64,000 bases of DNA from Streptomyces sp. Mut1 (GTDB taxonomy: Bacteria > Actinomycetota > Actinomycetes > Streptomycetales > Streptomycetaceae): positions 7,202,001 through 7,266,000 of the forward strand of contig NZ_CP120997.1 of NCBI RefSeq assembly GCF_030719295.1, written 5' to 3'. The notes below the pieces were generated by a model that was not told the origin of the DNA, searched no databases, and worked only from the letters and a program-made list of their open reading frames with translations. The position numbers and the translations under genes are program-made. Within the stretch, counting starts at the first letter, position 1. Every line of letters starts with the position of its first letter. Of this stretch, positions 53,758 through 64,000 are shown one piece after another.

Positions 53758-54864
53758 CTACGCCGACTCCCGCACCACCAGCGACGGCTCGAAGATCACG
53801 GACGTCGCGGCCCCCTCCGGCTTCGACAGCCGCTCGATCAGGAGCCGGGCCATCTCGGCGGCCATCGCCTCCACCGGCTGGCGGACCGTGGTCAGTGGCG
53901 GACGGCAGGCGGAGGCCGCGCTGCTGTCGTCGAAGCCGATCACCGCGACGTCCTCCGGCACCCGCTTGCCGCGCTCCCGCAGGACATGGCAGGCGCCCGT
54001 CGCCATCAGGTCGTTGGCCGCGAAGACGCCGTCCAGGTCCGGGTGCTCGGTCAGCAGCCGTTCCATCGCCGCCTCACCGCTCTCCTGGGTGAACCGCCCC
54101 TCGGCGATCGCGATGTACGGGTGGCCGTTGCGCGCCATCGTGTCGCGGAAGCCGGCCAGCCGCTCCTGCACGGCGGGTACGTCGAGCGGGCCGGTGATGG
54201 TCGCGATGCGGCGGCAGCCCCGGGCGAGCAGATGCTCGGCGGCGAGCCGCGCCCCGTCCTGGTGGGCGACGTCGACATAGCTGATCCGGGCGGCGCGGGC
54301 GGGGCGGGCGTAGAGCACGGCCGGCAGCCCCGCGTCCGTGAGCATCCCCGGCAGCGGGTCCTCCGCGTGCGTCGAGACGACCAGGGCGCCGTCCGCGCTG
54401 CCCTGCCGCAGGAACGACACCACGTCCTCCCGGGCCCGTGACGTCTCGGCGAACATCAGCACCGGGTGCATACCGCGCGGGCGCAGGTAGTTGACGACCC
54501 CGGTCACCACCCGGCCGAAGAAAGGGTCGGCGAAGACCTGTCCCGTGAACGACGCCCCGCCGCCCGCCTCGGCCCCGTCCGCATCGGCCGGTGGCGCGGT
54601 CTCCTCCGCTTCCGGTTCCGGTTCGACACCCGCGCCCGAGACCACCAGCGCGATGGCGTCGGTGCGCCGGGTCACCAGGGAGCGGGCCGCGCGGTTGGGG
54701 GCGTAGCCGGTGAGGGCGACGGCCCGGCGCACCGCCTCCTGGATCACCGGGTCGACATTCCGTACGCCGTTGATCACCCGGGAGACGGTGGCGCGGGACA
54801 CGCCGGCCGCCTTCGCCACGTCCTCAAGGGTGGGTGTTCCGGCCGGTCGCAGATCATCCGTCAT
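53758..54864 (-). CDS. LacI-family repressor
   Basis: A 368-residue LacI protein: the headpiece TPTLEDVAKAAGVSRATVSR-VINGVRNVD, hinge helix region APNRAARSLVTRRTDAIALV, and the two-lobed effector domain (VFADPFFGRVVTGVVNYLRP, GVFAANDLMATGACHVLRER, IGFDDSSAASACRPPLTTVR). A Glu/Ala/Gly-rich insert (about 80-105) is unusual. It lies 8 bp after GH3 on the same strand and has its own operator within the GH3 end. Probably represses GH3 and itself. Confidence 0.94.
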   Translation of the reverse strand: MTDDLRPAGTPTLEDVAKAAGVSRATVSRVINGVRNVDPVIQEAVRRAVALTGYAPNRAARSLVTRRTDAIALVVSGAGVEPEPEAEETAPPADADGAEAGGGASFTGQVFADPFFGRVVTGVVNYLRPRGMHPVLMFAETSRAREDVVSFLRQGSADGALVVSTHAEDPLPGMLTDAGLPAVLYARPARAARISYVDVAHQDGARLAAEHLLARGCRRIATITGPLDVPAVQERLAGFRDTMARNGHPYIAIAEGRFTQESGEAAMERLLTEHPDLDGVFAANDLMATGACHVLRERGKRVPEDVAVIGFDDSSAASACRPPLTTVRQPVEAMAAEMARLLIERLSKPEGAATSVIFEPSLVVRESA

Positions 54865-54872
54865 GAGCGCAT

Positions 54873-60432
<5,560 letters not shown>

Positions 60433-60653
60433 GTACACCACGATCCCCTTTTTCAGCCGCCGCGTCGTCGTCCCTGAGGCGGCGATCCGGCGTACTGCTT
60501 TGGTAGTACGGGAACAGTCAGGGTGTCCTCCTCCTGACGGTAGTCCTCCTCGCGGCGCACGTCAGAACGATCAACCCGGCTCCACCCGTGGTGGCACGCG
60601 CGGTCGCGCACCGTACCTTCACGTCATCGGCCGGAAGGGGACGGTCGGACCCC

Positions 60654-60706
60654 TTGACGCGGATCACGGCGGACTCGAAGAATGAGCGCGCTCTGACAAC
60701 GTTGTC
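60654..60706 (+). promoter_or_regulatory. Mannosidase promoter with two palindromes
   Basis: TTGACG (60654-60659) and AAGAAT (60678-60683) are spaced 18 bp. GAGCGCGCTC (60684-60693) and GACAACGTTGTC (60695-60706) are both perfect palindromes at and after the start point. The second has the central CG of LacI-type operators; the ATG follows at 60722 behind AAGGAG. Confidence 0.6.
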
Positions 60707-60721
60707 CTAAGGAGTAACCCC

Positions 60722-63073
60722 ATGCATCGGACCCCACGGCCGAGACTGCGCGGCCCGGCGGCCGCACTCGCCGCCGCCGCACTCCTGGGCGGTGTCCTCC
60801 TCCCCGGGGCCACGGCCGAGGCCGCCCCGAGGAGCGACGGCCGGCTGACCGACCTGGTCAACCCGTTCATCGGCACCCAGAACGAGGGCAACACCTATCC
60901 CGGCGCCTCCGTGCCCTTCGGCATGGTGCAGCTCTCCCCGGACACCGGCCACAACACCGGCTACGACTACGGGGAGGACCACATCCGCGGTTTCTCCTCC
61001 GTCCACCTCTCCGGCGTCGGCTGCGGGCTGGGCGGCGACCTGCCGACGCTGCCCACCACCGGGGACGTCACCGAGACCGACTACGCGAAGTACGCGGCGG
61101 AGTTCAGCCACGACGACGAGAAGGCGAGCCCCGGCTACTACAAGGTCGGGCTGGGCACCGGCATCGAGGCCGAGCTGACCGCCACCCCGCGCACCGGGGT
61201 GCAGCGCTACACCTTCCCGGCCACCGACAAGGCCAACGTGCTGCTCAACGCGGGCCAGTCGCTGCACCGGACGATCTCCTCCGAGGTGGAGATCCTGGAC
61301 AGCCGCACCGTGCGGACCGCCATCACCGGCAGCGGCTTCTGCCAGGACACCAAGCAGTACACCCTCTACACGGTCACCCGCTTCGACCGGCCGTTCACCA
61401 CCTCCGGCACCTGGAACGGCGGCACCGTCACCGAGGGCTCGAAGAAGTCCACGGCCGCCGACGCCCGCAACGGCGCCTGGCTGCGGTTCGACACCACCGA
61501 GGACCGCACGGTCGAGGCCACCACCGCCCTGAGCTACGTCGACGCCAAGGGCGCCGCGCTCAACCTCCGTGCCGAGGGCGGCCGCAGCTTCGACCGCGTC
61601 CAGCGGGCCGCGCAGCGCACCTGGGAGGACCGGCTCGAAGGTGTGAAGGCCACGGGCGGCAGCGACGAACTGCGCCGTACCTTCTACTCCTCCCTCTACC
61701 GGTCCTTCCTCGCGCCCAACGTGGGCAGCGACGTGGACGGCCGCTACACCGGCTGGGACCAGAAGAAGCACCGCGCGAAGGGCTTCACCTACTACCAGAA
61801 CTGGTCGCTCTGGGACACCTACCGCACCCAGGCCCAGCTCCTCTCGCTGCTCGCCCCGCGCGAGTCCCGCGACATGGCGATATCCGTCCTGCGCATCGAC
61901 GCGGAGAGCGGCTGGCTGCCGAAGTGGGGCTACGGCACGGTCGAGACGAACATCATGACGGGTGACCCGGTCACCCCCTTCCTCACCAACGCCTACCAGC
62001 AGGGACTGCTGAAGGGGTACGAGGAGGAGGCGTACCGGGCGCTGAGGAAGAACGCGGACGGGGTGCCGCCCGCCGGCTCCGCGCCGGTCGGCCGGGAGGC
62101 CAACGTCCAGTACCTGGCGGACGGCTTCGCTCCGTACATCAAGGACCGTGAGCACGCCAAGCCGGGCGACTCGGACTTCGACCACGGCGCCTCCGCCACC
62201 CTGGAATACGCCCTGGCCGACGGCATGCTCGCCGAGATGGCCCGCGACCTCGGCCACGACGCCGACGCCGCGCGCTACGAGGCCCGCGCCCAGAACTACC
62301 GGAAGATCTTCGACCCCTCGACCGGCTTCTTCCGAGCCCGCGACACCTCCGGCGCGTTCACCGGCCCCGCCGACCCGGCCGAGAGCGAGGGCTTCCACGA
62401 GGGCACGTCCTGGCAGTACCAGTGGATGGTCCCGCAGGACATCCCCGGCATGGTCGGCCTGATCGGCGGGAAGGACGCCGCGAACGAACGGCTCGACTCG
62501 TTCTTCGCGTACGACCAACTCCTCGCCGATCCGGCGAAGACGGCCCGTGAGGTATGGGTGAACGGCCCGTACGCGTACTACAACGCCGACAAGTACAACC
62601 CGCAGAACGAGCCCGACCTCATCGCCCCGTACACCTACCTGTCCACCGGTCAGCCGTGGAAGACGACCGATGTGGTGCACGCGGCCCTGACGCTCTTCAC
62701 CAACGGCCCGACCGGCATGACGGGCAACGACGACCTGGGCACGATGTCCGCCTGGATGGTGCTGTCGTCCATCGGGGTCTTCCCGGTCCAGCCCGGCACC
62801 GACACCTGGGGTCTGTCCACGCCGGCGTTCGAGCGCGTCGACATCAGGCTCGACCGCCGCTACTACCCGCGCGGCGCGCTGACCGTCAGCGCCCCCGGCA
62901 CCTCCGGCACCGACCGCTACATCCAGTCCGCCCGGCTCGACGGCGCACCCCGGGCGCGTACGTACCTCACCACGGACGACATCCGCTCGGCCCGCTCGCT
63001 CTCCTTCACGGTGGGCGCCGAGCCGTCGGCGTGGGGAACCTCACCCGAGGACGCCCCGCCCGCCCTGGGCTGA
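60722..63073 (+). CDS. Secreted GH92 alpha-mannosidase
   Basis: A 783-residue secreted GH92 enzyme. A signal peptide (1 to about 34) precedes an N-terminal beta-domain (VNPFIGTQNEGNTYPGASVP, FSSVHLSGVGCGLGGDLPTL) and the (alpha/alpha)6 domain with the catalytic Glu in GFHEGTSWQYQWMVPQD and the signature GNDDLGTMSAWMVLSSIGVF. GH92 members are Ca2+-dependent exo-alpha-mannosidases, often alpha-1,2. AAGGAG precedes the ATG. It stands alone with its own promoter and a strong terminator. Confidence 0.94.
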   Translation: MHRTPRPRLRGPAAALAAAALLGGVLLPGATAEAAPRSDGRLTDLVNPFIGTQNEGNTYPGASVPFGMVQLSPDTGHNTGYDYGEDHIRGFSSVHLSGVGCGLGGDLPTLPTTGDVTETDYAKYAAEFSHDDEKASPGYYKVGLGTGIEAELTATPRTGVQRYTFPATDKANVLLNAGQSLHRTISSEVEILDSRTVRTAITGSGFCQDTKQYTLYTVTRFDRPFTTSGTWNGGTVTEGSKKSTAADARNGAWLRFDTTEDRTVEATTALSYVDAKGAALNLRAEGGRSFDRVQRAAQRTWEDRLEGVKATGGSDELRRTFYSSLYRSFLAPNVGSDVDGRYTGWDQKKHRAKGFTYYQNWSLWDTYRTQAQLLSLLAPRESRDMAISVLRIDAESGWLPKWGYGTVETNIMTGDPVTPFLTNAYQQGLLKGYEEEAYRALRKNADGVPPAGSAPVGREANVQYLADGFAPYIKDREHAKPGDSDFDHGASATLEYALADGMLAEMARDLGHDADAARYEARAQNYRKIFDPSTGFFRARDTSGAFTGPADPAESEGFHEGTSWQYQWMVPQDIPGMVGLIGGKDAANERLDSFFAYDQLLADPAKTAREVWVNGPYAYYNADKYNPQNEPDLIAPYTYLSTGQPWKTTDVVHAALTLFTNGPTGMTGNDDLGTMSAWMVLSSIGVFPVQPGTDTWGLSTPAFERVDIRLDRRYYPRGALTVSAPGTSGTDRYIQSARLDGAPRARTYLTTDDIRSARSLSFTVGAEPSAWGTSPEDAPPALG

Positions 63074-63089
63074 CCCGGCGGCGGCACGG

Positions 63090-63133
63090 CCGAGCGCCCT
63101 CCTTCCCGTCCGGACGGGAAGGAGGGCGCTCGG
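63090..63133. terminator. 44-nt perfect palindrome after GH92
   Basis: Bases 63090-63133 are a perfect palindrome, centred on CCGG between GTC and GAC. It lies between the GH92 stop and the convergent STAS gene stop, so it can end both transcripts. Confidence 0.85.
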
Positions 63134-63154
63134 TACGCGTGGTTCGGACAGGCC

Positions 63155-63517
63155 CTAGCCGGGAAGACCCGGGTCGATTGCCTCGGCGACGCTCGGGAAG
63201 ACCGGGAGCGCGGAGTCGAGTCCCAGCACGCCGATCAGCCGCTCCATGAAGACGGAGGGCGCGGCCAGCCGCAGCCTGGGGCCGAGCGCGGTCTGCCCCT
63301 GAAGGAGCACGTTCACCGTGGTGGAGTCGGCGAAACTCACGTCCGAGAGGTCGACGACGACCGGCCCGGTGCCCTCCAGCGACGCGTTCTCCAACGCCGC
63401 GCCGAGAGGCGCGACGTTGTCGATGTCGAGGTCGCCGGTTACCGCGAGCACCAGCGCTCCCCGTTCGTGACGTGGGACGATCTGCATGGCGCGGCCGGCG
63501 CTGGGGGGTGGAAGCAC
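63155..63517 (-). CDS. STAS-domain anti-sigma factor antagonist
   Basis: A 120-residue STAS protein. LVLAVTGDLDIDNVAPL and VVVDLSDVSFADSTTVNVLL carry the phosphorylatable Ser65 (DST) of RsbV/SpoIIAA-like antagonists, which release sigma factors from RsbW-type kinases. GTG 63517 follows GAGG at 5 nt; a Met 10 codons later is possible but lacks a site. No RsbW-like gene adjoins, so its partner is elsewhere. Confidence 0.88.
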   Translation of the reverse strand: MLPPPSAGRAMQIVPRHERGALVLAVTGDLDIDNVAPLGAALENASLEGTGPVVVDLSDVSFADSTTVNVLLQGQTALGPRLRLAAPSVFMERLIGVLGLDSALPVFPSVAEAIDPGLPG

Positions 63518-63609
63518 GTTCACCTCGTGATGCACTGGACGGTGGGAAAACACCGGATCAGGCGGACGGTCCGATTCTGCCCCGTGCCTGCTCGCGGCGG
63601 GAATGCTCA

Positions 63610-63640
63610 ACGATAAAAGTAACAGTTGCCATTTGACAAC
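63610..63640 (-). promoter_or_regulatory. STAS-gene promoter with GTTG/CAAC palindrome
   Basis: On the minus strand TTGTCA (63639-63634) and TATCGT (63615-63610) are spaced 18 bp. GTTGCCA-TT-TGACAAC (63625-63640, one mismatch) covers the -35. The adjacent MarR may bind there. Confidence 0.5.
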
Positions 63641-63731
63641 ATTCTTCATCGGGCAACAATCTGTACCGAACGATCAACGAGTCGCCCGTCCGGGGAGCGC
63701 CTCAGAAACGCGGAAGCAGGGCTGCATGAAG

Positions 63732-64000
63732 CTAGGCGCTGTCCGCGACGTCGTCGCGAAGCCGCGCGGCCGGACTCCGGTCGCCGGTGAGCCGCTGCGA
63801 TGCCGCCGAGCGGAAGGCGGTGAGCCCCGCGGCCAGAGCCGCCACCTCGGAGGGCTGCATTCTCTCCAGTACGGCGGTGAGCTCCCGGGTACGGATCGCC
63901 CGGTACTCCTCCAGCAGCTCCCGGCCCCTGCGGGTCAGGCGCAGCTCGACCTCCCGGCGGCTCGTCGGGCTCGGGTCCCGCTGGACCAGGCCCATGGCCT
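63732..64000 (-). CDS. MarR-family regulator, C-terminal part (5' end outside window)
   Basis: The visible 89 or so residues start in the wing of a MarR domain (AMGLVQRDPSPTSRREVELR, LTRRGRELLEEYRAIR) and finish with the dimer helices (AALAAGLTAFRSAASQRLTG). The N-terminus and recognition helix lie beyond base 64000. It points toward the STAS gene and could control it. Confidence 0.8.
   Translation of the reverse strand, partial: AMGLVQRDPSPTSRREVELRLTRRGRELLEEYRAIRTRELTAVLERMQPSEVAALAAGLTAFRSAASQRLTGDRSPAARLRDDVADSA

Overview
The window is high-GC actinobacterial chromosome, almost certainly Streptomyces or a close relative. The signs are strong third-position G/C bias, frequent GTG starts and GTGA/ATGA stop-start overlaps, many secreted glycoside hydrolases, LacI-, ROK- and TetR-type switches, and a rare TTA codon at the start of one kinase gene. 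No rRNA, tRNA or CRISPR array was seen.

Layout. 1-7 kb: end of a GH35 beta-galactosidase, a FusB-like zinc-finger protein, a Nudix hydrolase, a coupled SPFH / NAD-kinase-like pair behind a palindromic promoter, then a TetR gene divergent from a PAP2 phosphatase and a DMT transporter across an elaborate operator. 7-13 kb: PadR regulator, 2,4-dienoyl-CoA reductase, DoxX, and an AurF-type diiron oxygenase with its own FprB-type ferredoxin reductase. 13-18 kb: secreted pectate lyase, small membrane protein, catalase. 17.7-23.8 kb: an XRE-cupin regulator divergent from a five-gene operon (NhaC-type carrier, DHDPS-family lyase, three-part flavin/iron-sulfur amino-acid dehydrogenase) that fits D-hydroxyproline or opine catabolism. 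23.9-30.6 kb: two unlike GH65 enzymes facing each other, one secreted (trehalase-like) and one a cytoplasmic phosphorylase coupled to a beta-phosphoglucomutase.

30.8-36.5 kb is the odd part: integrase fragments, a Ser/Thr kinase with lectin repeats and TTA as codon 4, 1.7 kb of decayed sequence and an unrecognised 391-residue protein, all between two imperfect copies of a 26-bp repeat. It reads as the remnant of an integrative element. 36.5-46 kb returns to core genes: panD with a GNAT-fold neighbour, a racemase-like protein, two overlapping MarR-like genes, a PLP decarboxylase with a PucR regulator, MgtC, a DJ-1/PfpI protein and 6-phosphogluconate dehydrogenase.

46-64 kb is a sugar-utilisation region: a ROK repressor divergent from an ABC importer plus GH1 glucosidase, a LacI repressor behind a GH3 glucosidase, a cell-wall hydrolase (Rpf-LysM-M23), a second DMT transporter, a secreted GH92 mannosidase, a STAS protein and a MarR cut by the window edge. 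The same 14-bp LacI operator occurs three times: before GH3, inside the GH3 3' end ahead of lacI, and at an orphan promoter at 46.5 kb that runs straight into a perfect terminator.
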